In this document: positions 49,016 to 58,400 of the stretch, piece after piece
How positions within the stretch are numbered: the first letter of the stretch is position 1
How the letters are laid out: each line of letters starts with the position of its first letter
Assembly: GCA_027623315.1 (NCBI GenBank)
Contig: JAQBYD010000003.1
Span: forward strand, 1-64,000
Origin: Verrucomicrobiota bacterium
Lineage (GTDB): Bacteria; Verrucomicrobiota; Kiritimatiellia; CAJWTS01
Length of the DNA: 64,000 bases
Direction: 5' to 3'
Position numbers and translations under genes: made by a program
Notes under the pieces: generated by a model
The model's input: the letters and a program-made list of their open reading frames with translations, nothing else
The model's database searches: none
Told to the model about the DNA's origin: nothing

Positions 49016-49861
49016 TCAGCGCAGCCCCGCTCCGACTTGGCCCCCGGCAAAGACGTACAGATGCTCGAACGTCGCCGGCACGCGGGCCGTGGCCGTCTCG
49101 GCAAACTGCTGTGCGTATTCCCGAAGCATGGCGATGTATACGGCTTTCCCCGCCGACGCGTGATGGCGGCGATTCGCCATCGTCGCGCCCGCCGCACGAA
49201 GTGTTCCCACGAACTGCGCCACTCCGTCAAACCATTCCACATGGAGATCGCTCGCGATGTCCACCGTGTGTGCGCAACCATCCAGCGCGCGACACCACTC
49301 GGCGGCTGAGACGAACGGAAGCACATGCAAGCCCGGGCTGCGGCCACACTGCAACTCCGCCGCACGGAACGCAGTGCCCAACTCGTGGAACGTGCGCGGA
49401 CCGAACGTGGAGAAGCTCATAAGGCCGCCCGGGCTCAAGAGTTCCGCGTAGGACCGCATCGTGTCGAGCGGCGCGGCGAACCATTGAACCGCCGCGTTCG
49501 CGATGATCAAATCGAATGCACTTCCCTTCTCGGCAATCAACGTCGTCGCTTCGGCGTCCGCGCATCGAAACTCGACGCCCTCACACTCCGGCTTCAACTG
49601 CGCAACCCTCAGCATCTCATCCGCGAAATCCACGGCGATCAAATGTGCACCGGGAAAATGACGCCGCAGCTCCCCCGTGAGATTGCCTGTCCCACACCCA
49701 AGCTCAAGAATGTTTCGCACCTGATGTCCGCACAGTCGTGACGCGGAATCTTCGAGCAACACCTTCGCCATGGCGGACTGGCGGGGCGTCGCCGCATCAT
49801 ATCCGGCGGAACACCGGCTGAAGCGCCGTTGCGCCTGAACTTTGTCCATCTCAAAAATCAT
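49016..49861 (-). CDS. bioC: malonyl-ACP O-methyltransferase BioC-like
   Basis: The 281-residue SAM methyltransferase starts with Lys-Val-Gln-Ala-Gln-Arg-Arg-Phe-Ser-Arg, typical of BioC. Motif I is Ile-Leu-Glu-Leu-Gly-Cys-Gly-Thr-Gly, then Ala-Val-Asp-Phe-Ala, Asn-Ala-Ala-Val-Gln-Trp and Gly-Gly-Leu-Met-Ser-Phe-Ser-Thr-Phe-Gly. BioC methylates malonyl-ACP to let it enter fatty acid elongation for pimeloyl-ACP and biotin synthesis. No other bio gene is present in the window. The ATG at 49861 begins the conserved N-terminus; the frame extends upstream to 49963. Confidence 0.85.
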   Translation of the reverse strand: MIFEMDKVQAQRRFSRCSAGYDAATPRQSAMAKVLLEDSASRLCGHQVRNILELGCGTGNLTGELRRHFPGAHLIAVDFADEMLRVAQLKPECEGVEFRCADAEATTLIAEKGSAFDLIIANAAVQWFAAPLDTMRSYAELLSPGGLMSFSTFGPRTFHELGTAFRAAELQCGRSPGLHVLPFVSAAEWCRALDGCAHTVDIASDLHVEWFDGVAQFVGTLRAAGATMANRRHHASAGKAVYIAMLREYAQQFAETATARVPATFEHLYVFAGGQVGAGLR

Positions 49862-50043
49862 GGGTGCAGGCGATGGAGCCCGGAAGAAGACTCCATGTGA
49901 GGATCGCCGACAGGACGCACATGGTGATCGGAATCCGGTGGGCAAAGATTTTACGCGGTGCACTGATCATGCCGGAACACTAAAGCCTGAGACGCCTGAC
50001 GGTTCAAGCGTGAACTCCGTGCGGCCCGCGATTCAAGAGGATA

Positions 50044-51333
50044 TCAGCGAGTCGCCCCGGTGATCGTGACAGGCTTCGGCCGTTTCGCCTGCACGTTCGT
50101 GTTGTGGGACGCTGGATAGGTCCTCTCCCAACGGATGAGCTCAACGAGCTCATCCGTGTCATGTTCTCGCCTCATCCCGCGAACACGGACCGTGAGCGTA
50201 TCGCCGCCATCGTCATCGAGGGTCACCAACCCGAACTGTCCGTCGCCATGCACACCTATCGTCCGATTGGTGAAAGCACCGTGGCTGTAGGGGCCTCCTT
50301 TCTTGGAACCCGCCTGGTCAATGGCTCCAGCGTGGAAGACGGGAAGCGGCGCCCCGCCCCCGCTTGCAAAGTCACTGTTTGTACCGTCGTCCAGCGCCAG
50401 CATGTGCGCGTCGCCTGCGAGGATGATCAACCGACGCGAAAGGTCGTGATCGCGAAGGAAGTTCGCGATCTGCCGGCGTTCGTACGCATACCCGCCCCAC
50501 GAGTCCTCGAGTGGGGCCGGGCGCTTGATCCAGGGCACCGTCGAGGCCCAGAAGATCACCGGGTACTGGTCGGCAGCACTCAAGAGCTGCTCCCCGAACC
50601 ACGCCTTCTGTGTCGCGCCCATCATGCTCTTCGCGGGACCGTCCGCCTCGAACTCTGAACTTCGTTCCGAGCGCAAGTCGGTCACGATGAAGAATGCGGG
50701 ACCGACGGAGAACGAGTGATAGATGGGCACATCGCCTTTCCCGCGTGCGAGCGGGTAATGGGGAACATACTCCTGGTAGACATGGCGCGGCGCGGCGACG
50801 CCTGCGCGGGTGCCCGCGCGGCTCTGTTGTCCGTAGTCGTGATCGTCCCACATGTAAACGATCGGAACATGACGGTAGAGATCCCTCTGCCTGGGCCTTT
50901 CGAGGACCTCCCGGAACATCAAGCGATAGAGATCCCGGCTGTCGTACAAGATGTCGGCGTAGGTCAGATCGCCCAGCATAAGATAGAAGAGCGGGCGACT
51001 CTCCCGGATATCATCGAAGACCGGGTGATTCGATCCCGTCCGCGCACAAGCGCCCACGGCGAAGGTATAGCTGCCAGGGCCGCTCGGAAACGTCCGGAAA
51101 GTTCCGACAGTGTCCGTGTTGCCGCCATCTGTAAACTCGACCCCCCACTCGTGCTGAGCATCCGGTCGCAATCCGCTCACCGACATCTTAGCAACGCTGT
51201 CGTTTTCCTCGAGCGATGCCGTTCCCCAGCAAGACCTGAAGACCCCACGGCTGCCCGTTTCGCGAACCCACAGTCGGAGTTGATCACTATCCATCCGTGC
51301 GCGAACGCGAAACACGGCAGAGCTCGGAGTCAC
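50044..51333 (-). CDS. PhoD-like metallophosphatase, 3' part of a frameshifted gene
   Basis: The frame carries an Fn3-like PhoD N-domain (Val-Thr-Pro-Ser-Ser-Ala-Val-Phe-Arg-Val) and a complete metallophosphatase core: Leu-Gly-Asp-Leu-Thr-Tyr-Ala-Asp, Met-Trp-Asp-Asp-His-Asp-Tyr-Gly and Leu-Ala-Gly-Asp-Ala-His-Met. It closely resembles the C-terminal third of the glycosyltransferase fusion at 55415. The nominal GTG start lies inside the Fn3-like strand; the true gene continues upstream in another frame and shifts within the (GC)6 run at 51397-51408. The substrate is a phosphodiester or phosphoester of unknown type. It is probably exported as part of the full protein. Confidence 0.85.
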   Translation of the reverse strand: MTPSSAVFRVRARMDSDQLRLWVRETGSRGVFRSCWGTASLEENDSVAKMSVSGLRPDAQHEWGVEFTDGGNTDTVGTFRTFPSGPGSYTFAVGACARTGSNHPVFDDIRESRPLFYLMLGDLTYADILYDSRDLYRLMFREVLERPRQRDLYRHVPIVYMWDDHDYGQQSRAGTRAGVAAPRHVYQEYVPHYPLARGKGDVPIYHSFSVGPAFFIVTDLRSERSSEFEADGPAKSMMGATQKAWFGEQLLSAADQYPVIFWASTVPWIKRPAPLEDSWGGYAYERRQIANFLRDHDLSRRLIILAGDAHMLALDDGTNSDFASGGGAPLPVFHAGAIDQAGSKKGGPYSHGAFTNRTIGVHGDGQFGLVTLDDDGGDTLTVRVRGMRREHDTDELVELIRWERTYPASHNTNVQAKRPKPVTITGATR

Positions 51334-52573
51334 ACCACCGCACCAGGCGAACTCCAGTGGATCGGGGGCGGCTCCGTGCCCGAGTTCGACATCGAAGCGC
51401 GCGCGCGCCTTGATTCAGAAGCCGCATGACCTTCACGGCGAGTGTATTCACGCCGTGCTTCGCAAGATCGTCTGGGACGCGAACGCGATCCGCGTAGAGT
51501 CGATCCACCGTAGACGGCTCATGCACCCGCGCGCCGGAAATCCCGTCCACGTGCAGCGGCGAGCCGCCACGCGACAACAAGCGTCCGTTCAGGTATACCG
51601 ACACCGGCGCCTCGGATACCACATTCATATAGAGCGGCCCGCGGCGCAGGGAGCGACGAACCTTCGATTCGTGGCGGTACAAATAAGATACGACAACTCC
51701 GTTCGAGGACATGGGTTGTGCGAGCCCGGCCATGTCGGCACCGTCGTGGCCGAAGTCATCACTCCATGACTGATCGTCGAACTCAGGTTCGCACCATAAT
51801 CGCCCATGGTCATCCACAGAATCCACGAACGTGGGACCCTCTGTTTTCCAGTCCGCATGACGTGGCCAACTCCACATTCCGGTTCGCCTTAGCCCCACCA
51901 GTTCGAGACCGAACGCCATATCCTCAAGCGAGGTTTTCCACTGATGAACCTCGGCCGAAAGAACATTTCTCCCCTTCTTCAGATGACTCACGTCGCAGAG
52001 CACCAACGACGATTTAAGTTCATCGAAGCCGCGCACGGAAACGTTGGCGAAATCCCGGTGTTGAACATTCCCCGCCCGAAGATGCCGTCTGAAGATTTCC
52101 TGCCCGTTCAAAAAGAGACGCATGCCATCGTCATATCGAGTCGAGACGATCAGGGTCTTGAAAGATTTGGGGCGCGCGACGTCGAAGGCTTGGCGAAAGT
52201 ACGCGGTCCGCGAACCGTATTCCTTGCCTCGACCGAGTCCAATCGTCGTGGCTTCGTTCCCATCTCCGAATCCAAGCGGTGAAGGGCCTTGGCCGAGCCA
52301 TGCCGTGTCGTCATAGCCTTGCTCAAACCATGATCGCGCCTGCTGGTCGACCGGCGGGGCGCCCTTCAGATCCCAGAACCTCCACGTCGAACCCGCCGGC
52401 ACGAGAAACACCTGGTTCGCGATGCCGCTACCCAGAAAATCGGCGCCACGGCACCCACGCATATAGCCCACCCAACCGAGGAATATCGCCGCGACGGCAA
52501 TAGCAAGAATCCACGTTAGAACCCGGCGGCGAGTGGCGCCTGCGCGCCGCGAACCATCAACTCGATCTCTCAA
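51287..52573 (-). CDS. membrane-anchored jelly-roll part of the frameshifted PhoD-like gene
   Basis: The protein begins at a TTG with GGAG upstream and has one membrane helix (about residues 18-38). Two related beta-sandwich domains follow, each with a Phe/Tyr-Leu-Asn-Gly-(Gln/Arg) hairpin (Leu-Phe-Leu-Asn-Gly-Gln-Glu and Val-Tyr-Leu-Asn-Gly-Arg-Leu), resembling carbohydrate-binding jelly rolls. After Leu-Leu-Asn-Gln-Gly-Ala-Arg-Ala the frame turns into Arg-rich shadow sequence. Moving to the next frame restores Arg-Phe-Asp-Val-Glu-Leu-Gly-His and joins the PhoD domain. The pair is thus one gene, about 840 codons, broken by slippage. Confidence 0.75.
   Translation of the reverse strand: MRDRVDGSRRAGATRRRVLTWILAIAVAAIFLGWVGYMRGCRGADFLGSGIANQVFLVPAGSTWRFWDLKGAPPVDQQARSWFEQGYDDTAWLGQGPSPLGFGDGNEATTIGLGRGKEYGSRTAYFRQAFDVARPKSFKTLIVSTRYDDGMRLFLNGQEIFRRHLRAGNVQHRDFANVSVRGFDELKSSLVLCDVSHLKKGRNVLSAEVHQWKTSLEDMAFGLELVGLRRTGMWSWPRHADWKTEGPTFVDSVDDHGRLWCEPEFDDQSWSDDFGHDGADMAGLAQPMSSNGVVVSYLYRHESKVRRSLRRGPLYMNVVSEAPVSVYLNGRLLSRGGSPLHVDGISGARVHEPSTVDRLYADRVRVPDDLAKHGVNTLAVKVMRLLNQGARALRCRTRARSRPRSTGVRLVRWCDSELCRVSRSRTDG
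51397..51408 (-). repeat. (GC)6 dinucleotide run at a frameshift
   Basis: Six GC units lie exactly where the jelly-roll frame must change to reach the PhoD domain. Adding one GC unit would restore a continuous reading frame (Gly-Ala-Arg-Ala-Arg-Phe-Asp-Val). Such runs slip during replication and also during sequencing. Confidence 0.75.
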
Positions 52574-52687
52574 TGACTGGCAGCTCCAGGCTGTTTAGGT
52601 TTTCGTGCGAGCCGTGCTCGCTACCGGCCGGGGCGATGTCGGAAGGGGAATGACGCTGAACCTCGGCCCCATGACCGGCTTCGCTGA

Positions 52688-52918
52688 CTACTCTTTACTG
52701 TCTTCGCCGCTATCGCTGTCGTCGTCTTCCGACTCGACCTCGATGACCCGGCCGTCGGCTGCGATTTCGACCTCGTACGCCGACCCATCCGCGACACCTT
52801 CGACCGAATAGACGATGCCGTTGCGCGTCCGCTCGATCTCGGCCTCGGTAAGTTCTATTCCGGGAACTGCGTTGGTCGCCGCGGCCACGATATTCGGCGG
52901 GACCCCTGACAAGGGCAA
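52688..52918 (-). CDS. PepSY-like domain protein
   Basis: The 76-residue frame holds a single PepSY-like module: Val-Pro-Gly-Ile-Glu-Leu-Thr-Glu-Ala-Glu-Ile-Glu, Tyr-Ser-Val-Glu-Gly-Val-Ala-Asp-Gly and Tyr-Glu-Val-Glu-Ile-Ala-Ala-Asp-Gly-Arg-Val-Ile-Glu-Val, with a Ser/Asp/Glu-rich tail. The TTG at 52918 is a start by default: in-frame sequence upstream stays coding-like for about 10 codons until a TAA, with no signal peptide. Such proteins are normally exported, so the N-terminus may be lost. Confidence 0.6.
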   Translation of the reverse strand: MPLSGVPPNIVAAATNAVPGIELTEAEIERTRNGIVYSVEGVADGSAYEVEIAADGRVIEVESEDDDSDSGEDSKE

Positions 52919-53048
52919 GTCCTCTTCCGTTTCAATCGCTAATACTTTTCCTTATCTTTTACGGATTCTCGACAATTCCTGCGACACAGTAAAGCTTACG
53001 ATTCGGTAAGACTACCCCAGAACCCGGCAAATTCTGCGCCGTATCGGC

Positions 53049-54119
53049 TCATGACTGCGGATGCTCCCTGAGCACCTTCAATATGGCCTCTCCGGTGCGC
53101 CGCGGACCAAATTGCGCCGCCCGGGCGAGCCCGGCCTGCGCCATGCTTTCGCGCTGGCCGCGAGAACCGAGCACTTCCTGCATGACCTCTGCAAGCGTCC
53201 GCAGATCCGTGGGATCGATGTAGCGCGCGGCCTCTCCCAATACCTCCGGCACCGCCGTTCGATCCGAGGCGATCACCGGGACACCGCACTGCATCGCCTC
53301 GAGAGGAGGCAGTCCGAAGCCCTCCATCAACGTGGGAAAGGCGAAGAGCTCGGCACCACTGTAAAGAGCCGCCATGTAGCGCTCCGGGGTCTCGCCAAGA
53401 ATTCGCACGGTGTCGGTGATTCCCAACGAGGCCATAAGCCGCATGGCCCGCGGCAGGTCACGATGCACCGGACCCGAGAATACGAGCGGGTAGTCCCTCC
53501 TCAGGGACTGGGGACACATCGCATAGGCCTTCATCAGCCCCATCCAGTTCTTGTGCCGTCGAAAACTTCCCACGAAGAAAATGTATCCAGCCTTGAGCTC
53601 CAATTCGCGCAGAAGGTCGTCACGCTGTCGATCCGGTAACCGCTGCAGGCTGGGATGCGCAAAGAGCGGCACGACTCGGAGCTTAGCGGCGTGCGCGGGA
53701 AACGCAGAAGCCAATCGCTTGCCGGCGTCCTCACTGTCGGTCGCTACCCGCCAGCTGGCGGCGCCCAATTCCTCCACGCGGCTCCGGAAACGCCGTGCGC
53801 GAACCCATCGCGCGATGGGGTTGCGTCCATCCGGAAGCAGCGGATTGACGTCGCACACGGTGCTCACAGTAACCCCATCGCGGTACGTCATCACGGATTG
53901 CGCAGGCGTCCAGAGCGCACTCGCATCCCTTGACTCGCCATCTGTGGGGAGCGCGCGCGTGACCGCGGCGAGCGAAGCGCACTCGGGATGCAGCTCGCCA
54001 TCGGCCCATAGCTCCACGTCCAGCTCGACATCGCGCGCCGCCAACACAAGAAGCTCCAGGACCCGCCGATAGGAGTGCGCCGGGCGCTGTGCGGCGCGTC
54101 CGTCAAATGCGATCTTCAT
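53049..54119 (-). CDS. GT4-family glycosyltransferase
   Basis: The 356-residue GT-B enzyme has Phe-Val-Gly-Ser-Phe-Arg-Arg-His-Lys-Asn (about 178-187) and the GT4 donor-binding motif Glu-Gly-Phe-Gly-Leu-Pro-Pro-Leu-Glu-Ala-Met (about 266-276), followed by Gly-Val-Pro-Val-Ile-Ala-Ser-Asp. The N-terminal domain is short. It starts within the stop of the heptosyltransferase-like gene (ATGA overlap), so both act in the same surface-glycan pathway. Donor and acceptor are unknown. Confidence 0.92.
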   Translation of the reverse strand: MKIAFDGRAAQRPAHSYRRVLELLVLAARDVELDVELWADGELHPECASLAAVTRALPTDGESRDASALWTPAQSVMTYRDGVTVSTVCDVNPLLPDGRNPIARWVRARRFRSRVEELGAASWRVATDSEDAGKRLASAFPAHAAKLRVVPLFAHPSLQRLPDRQRDDLLRELELKAGYIFFVGSFRRHKNWMGLMKAYAMCPQSLRRDYPLVFSGPVHRDLPRAMRLMASLGITDTVRILGETPERYMAALYSGAELFAFPTLMEGFGLPPLEAMQCGVPVIASDRTAVPEVLGEAARYIDPTDLRTLAEVMQEVLGSRGQRESMAQAGLARAAQFGPRRTGEAILKVLREHPQS

Positions 54120-55246
54120 CCCGAGTTTCCGCCGATCTCGGATGTGAAGCCGGCGGCATCCTTCATCATCTCATCGATCGCCCGCGTCACATCCTCTTCG
54201 GGAAGCTCCTGCATGCAGCGAGTGAGGTGGCGCGGGTTATCGTCGCATCCCTCTTTGCCGCATCCGATACAAGCCGCGCTACGCTGAACAACGCAGACGT
54301 TGTTGACACGTTGAGATCCCCTGCGGAGGAAAGGAGACTGGTCCGCCGCATAGCCCGCCGGCCACGGGCCCCAGTAGATAGGTTCGGTCGGTCCGAACAG
54401 TGCGACTGTGGGAATGCCGTGCGCAGAAGCGAGGTGCGTCACGCCCGTGTCCGGCCCCACGAAGAGCGCTGCGCCACGCAGGAGGTCGCTCACCTGCATC
54501 AGTCCGATCCCGCCCGCGAGGTCCACCACCTTCTCCTTTATGTCGTCCGTGAGCACCGATCGCACATGGTCGAGCTCTTCCTGTCCGCCTCCGCCGGTAA
54601 CGACGACGCGAAGCCCGAGGGCGTCGATATGATCAATCACGACTCGCCAACCTTCCGGGGTCCATGCTTTGTATGGATTTCGCGGATAGAAATGGAGGAC
54701 TGCATACGCATCGTCGTCGCGAGCGAAGGGGAGCACCTCCTCCAGCGCCCGCCTCTCGGCGTCCGAGCAAACCGGTGGAACCAGATCATAGCATCTCGGA
54801 ACGTCCGTACCATCAAGCAGTCTAAGCCCATGGATCACCGCATGGGTTTCATCATCCGCGACCACCCAGCGGTCCAGCAGGAGCCTCTGCCACGCTCCCG
54901 GTCGCGTGCGTGACCGCACCTGCGAGGAGCGCCTGCGCCCGGCGGACCATGCATTGATAATCGAGCGGTCACCGGCCTGGGCGGAGAGTGCGAGATCGTA
55001 GTGTCGCCACATGTGCCGGAAAAATCGGCTCGAAGCGCGCATGCCTTGTTTGCGGACGACCTCCACTACCCGATTGACGTCCGGATTCCCTTCCAGAATT
55101 CCGCCGCGGCCCGGCGGAACGAGGACATCGATGCCTGCCGTGGGGTAGGCGCGTCTCAGGGAGCGGACCAGCGGAGTCGCCAGCAGGATGTTCCCGATCC
55201 CGGATCCAGCGATCACCAGGATCTTCCCGAATCGATCGGTCGTCAT
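54116..55246 (-). CDS. GT9-family (heptosyltransferase-like) glycosyltransferase
   Basis: The 376-residue protein has the GT9 start Ile-Leu-Val-Ile-Ala-Gly-Ser-Gly-Ile-Gly-Asn-Ile-Leu-Leu-Ala-Thr-Pro and the donor motif Gly-Pro-Asp-Thr-Gly-Val-Thr-His-Leu-Ala-Ser-Ala (about 263-274), followed by Ala-Leu-Phe-Gly-Pro-Thr. A C-terminal Cys cluster (Cys-Ile-Gly-Cys ... Cys) typical of many GT9 enzymes is present. It probably adds a sugar to lipopolysaccharide core or another surface glycan. Partner: the GT4 gene overlapping its end. Confidence 0.92.
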   Translation of the reverse strand: MTTDRFGKILVIAGSGIGNILLATPLVRSLRRAYPTAGIDVLVPPGRGGILEGNPDVNRVVEVVRKQGMRASSRFFRHMWRHYDLALSAQAGDRSIINAWSAGRRRSSQVRSRTRPGAWQRLLLDRWVVADDETHAVIHGLRLLDGTDVPRCYDLVPPVCSDAERRALEEVLPFARDDDAYAVLHFYPRNPYKAWTPEGWRVVIDHIDALGLRVVVTGGGGQEELDHVRSVLTDDIKEKVVDLAGGIGLMQVSDLLRGAALFVGPDTGVTHLASAHGIPTVALFGPTEPIYWGPWPAGYAADQSPFLRRGSQRVNNVCVVQRSAACIGCGKEGCDDNPRHLTRCMQELPEEDVTRAIDEMMKDAAGFTSEIGGNSG

Positions 55247-55302
55247 ATACCCATGCGACTCTGACTCCGACGCCCGATGTAGTCAACCCTCATGTAAAGC
55301 GA

Positions 55303-55335
55303 ACGCGGCAGCAGGCATCACGCCTGCTGCCGCGT
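55303..55335 (-). terminator. 14-base-pair hairpin between the fusion gene and the GT9 gene
   Basis: A perfect 14-base stem (ACGCGGCAGCAGGC / GCCTGCTGCCGCGT) with a 5-base loop lies about 80 bases after the fusion gene stop. On the minus strand it is followed only by TTCGCTTT, so termination may be partial. It may separate the fusion transcript from the GT9-GT4 pair. Confidence 0.55.
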
Positions 55336-55414
55336 CACAAAAAACCCGACCGGTTGTTCGAATACGCTTAGTGCGAAAAGGAGGATTACCCAGATCGGTA
55401 AGGATCAGCCGGAC

Positions 55415-58400
55415 TCAGGTCCCGGGCGCGCCGCTCGCGGAGCGTACCAGGCTCGAGCGCAGAAGTTCAACCACCTGGCCGCTATCGCACTCGTAGCGCT
55501 TCCCGCTGAACGTGACCCGGATTTCGCTTCCCCCCCCGTCCTCGACAGATACCAGGCCGAACTGGCCATCACGCTTCTCACCGAGGGTCCGGTTGGGAAA
55601 CGCACCGTGACTGTAGGGCCCACCTTTCTCGGTCCCGACACGATCCAACGCGCCGGCTTGAAAAACCGGCACGGGTGCCCCCCCACCCTCGGCGTAGTCA
55701 CTGTTACTACCGTCATCGAAGGCGATCATGTGGGTGTCGCCGCCAAGTATCACCAGTTCGGAAATCTCATGATCACGAATGAAGTTTGCCAACTCGACGC
55801 GCTCGTGGTGGTACCCGCCCCATGTGTCGGAGTTGACTTCCGGCGTTGCGATCCAAGGCACTGAGGACCCCCAGAATATCACGGAATAGCGCTCGTGAGC
55901 GTAGAGCAATTGGCTTTTGAACCACGCCTTTTGACGCTCGCCCATCATGGTCTTGCCCGCATGATCCGGTTCGACCGAAGGCGTACGTTCCGATCTCAGA
56001 TCTGTGAGAATGAAGTAGGTTCGTCCCACCGCAAACGACTGATAGATCGGGACGTCTCCAGTTCCGGCGGCGAGGGGATAGTGCGGAACCACGTTCTGGT
56101 AGGCCAGGCGGGCGGCGGTCCGGCTATCCGAATCGCTATGGGCGTCATCTTTGCCGTAATCGTGATCGTCCCACACGTAGGCGATCGGAACGGATTGATA
56201 GAGCTCGCGCTGCATCCCGGCGCGCAGAGCCTGGGAGTAATAGCGGCGCAGATTCGCTTCACGGTCCATCCAGTGCTCCGAATAGAAAAAATCGCCAAGC
56301 ATCAAATAGAACAACGGCTTCGCCTGGCGCACGGTGCCGAAAACAGGATGACTAGACCCAGACATGGCACAGCTTCCGACGGCGAACGTGAAACTGGACG
56401 CATCACCCGGAAACGTCTCGAACTCTCCCAACGGACTGGATACGTGCCGTCCACCGACGTCTAGGGCGTAGTGGTATCGCGATGACGGACTCAGGCCGGC
56501 GATCTCGAAACGCGCGAGACGATTCCCTTTGGACAACGACACGGGTGACGTAGGGGAAACGGTCGCGACTGCGCCTCCGGCGCCGTCACGAACAAGCAGA
56601 CGTGTCGCGTCGTCCTCCACACCGCACCGCACACTCACCACCGCCGACGTCGGGGTGACGGCTCCCGTCCACGCGTACTCGGCAAGCATCGGTCGGTCGT
56701 AAGGGAGAAGCTCGACATGAAGTCCGCCAAAGTCCGATGATCCGGCGCCGGCAAGGGCTTGCACGGCGAGCACGTTGTGTCCCGCCTGAAGGAGTCGCGA
56801 GGGAACGATCGCTCGTCCGATGACGCCGCCACGCCGCCATCGCCGCGAGTAATCCTGATCCAACTTGTCGAGAATTTCGCCATCGAGGATCCCCGCGCGC
56901 GTTACCTCGACCCCATTGAGGAAGAGCCTTGCCGGCACATCCGTCAGAAGCATCACCTCGACCAACTCGTCTTCCTCGACCTTATCCACCTCGACAACGC
57001 GACGAAACATCCCGAGGCGACGCCAGTCGTCGTCATCCTGGTCATCTCCATCCTTCTTGTCATCGCTCTGCGCATCGGGCGGTGGTGCCGGCTCAGCGCT
57101 CCCACCACGGAGATCACGCCAGCGCTTTCCGCCGAATCCGGGATCGAGCCACCCCCGGTCCTTAAACTGCGACATCGAGACAGGCTTCGGCGGGACCTTC
57201 CATCCCGCGTCCGGACGCAGAATACTGTCCGGATGCGGCAGAATTCCCACGAGCTGCAGTTCGAAGCGGAAATCCGATCCCTTTGCCTGGGTTTGATGGA
57301 CGTCCGCCGCCACGGTATTCAGACCCTCCACAAGATAGCCCGGATCGCAGAGCACCGTTGTGAACGTGGTCTCTTCTTGCCCCTTAACCTGGTGGGTTGC
57401 CGGCGTCCGCATGTCGATGTCTCCACGCGGGACGTTGACTCGAACGACTTCATGCCCATTCAGAAAGACGCGTGCACCGTCGTCCATGCGCATTCGAAAG
57501 GCCAGCGCCTCGTAATCTCGCGGGTTTCGAAGCCAGAACTCATGGCGAAAGCATGCGGTGATCTTCTTCGATGATGCCGTAAGTTCCGTGGCGAGATCGT
57601 CATACCCGTAACCAACTGGGCCGGGACCCGATTCCGTCCAGGCATCACTCTGGTAGCTGCGGCTCCACCAGGCATGATTGCGGCTGTCTTCTGGTGGCTC
57701 CTCCTCGCTGTGCCAGTACTCCCAGTCTGCATCCGAACCCACCAGCATGCCCTGGTTGGAGATGCCCCATGCCATGATATCCGTCATCGGCAACGTCGAC
57801 GGGTCCCGCACCGGCATGCCGGACTCGGGTGCGCGTCGCTCATAGAACTCCAGCGTGGGCGAGACGAAGTAGGCTGCGAACATCGGATCCAGACGCCGAT
57901 AGAACGAACGGTTAAGGAATCCACGCTCGAACCGTTTCACCAGGGCGTAGTTCCCGCCAGGCGCCCTCAACCTATCGTACATCTCGATGAAGCGTTCGTT
58001 GTCCTGGCGCGGCCACCGGTCGTAGTGCATGGATGATACCTGGAGGAGATCCGCGTCATCGCGGAGGATGTAGTGCTGCAGGTGTCCCTCCCGACGAAAC
58101 TTCGTGTTGACGCGCGACGAGACGAGCGGCCATGCCATGTACGGTGAGTACCCCATGGCATAGTGCATCACTCCCAGGTCACTATATGTAGCGAGCCAGT
58201 CCGCGGCTTCGATCCGGGTGTCCCGGCTGTATCTCGCATTGGTGCTCACCGCGAAGCATCCGGTGTAGATGACCGTGATGCCAATTATCGCCGTGGTCAC
58301 GCGCCGCACCATTCCCCGACGCTCCAGAAGCGCGCCGTGCCATATACCCGCTGCCACGGCGCCGATGACCACGATCGGCATTGAGTAGCGCAGGGGTGTA

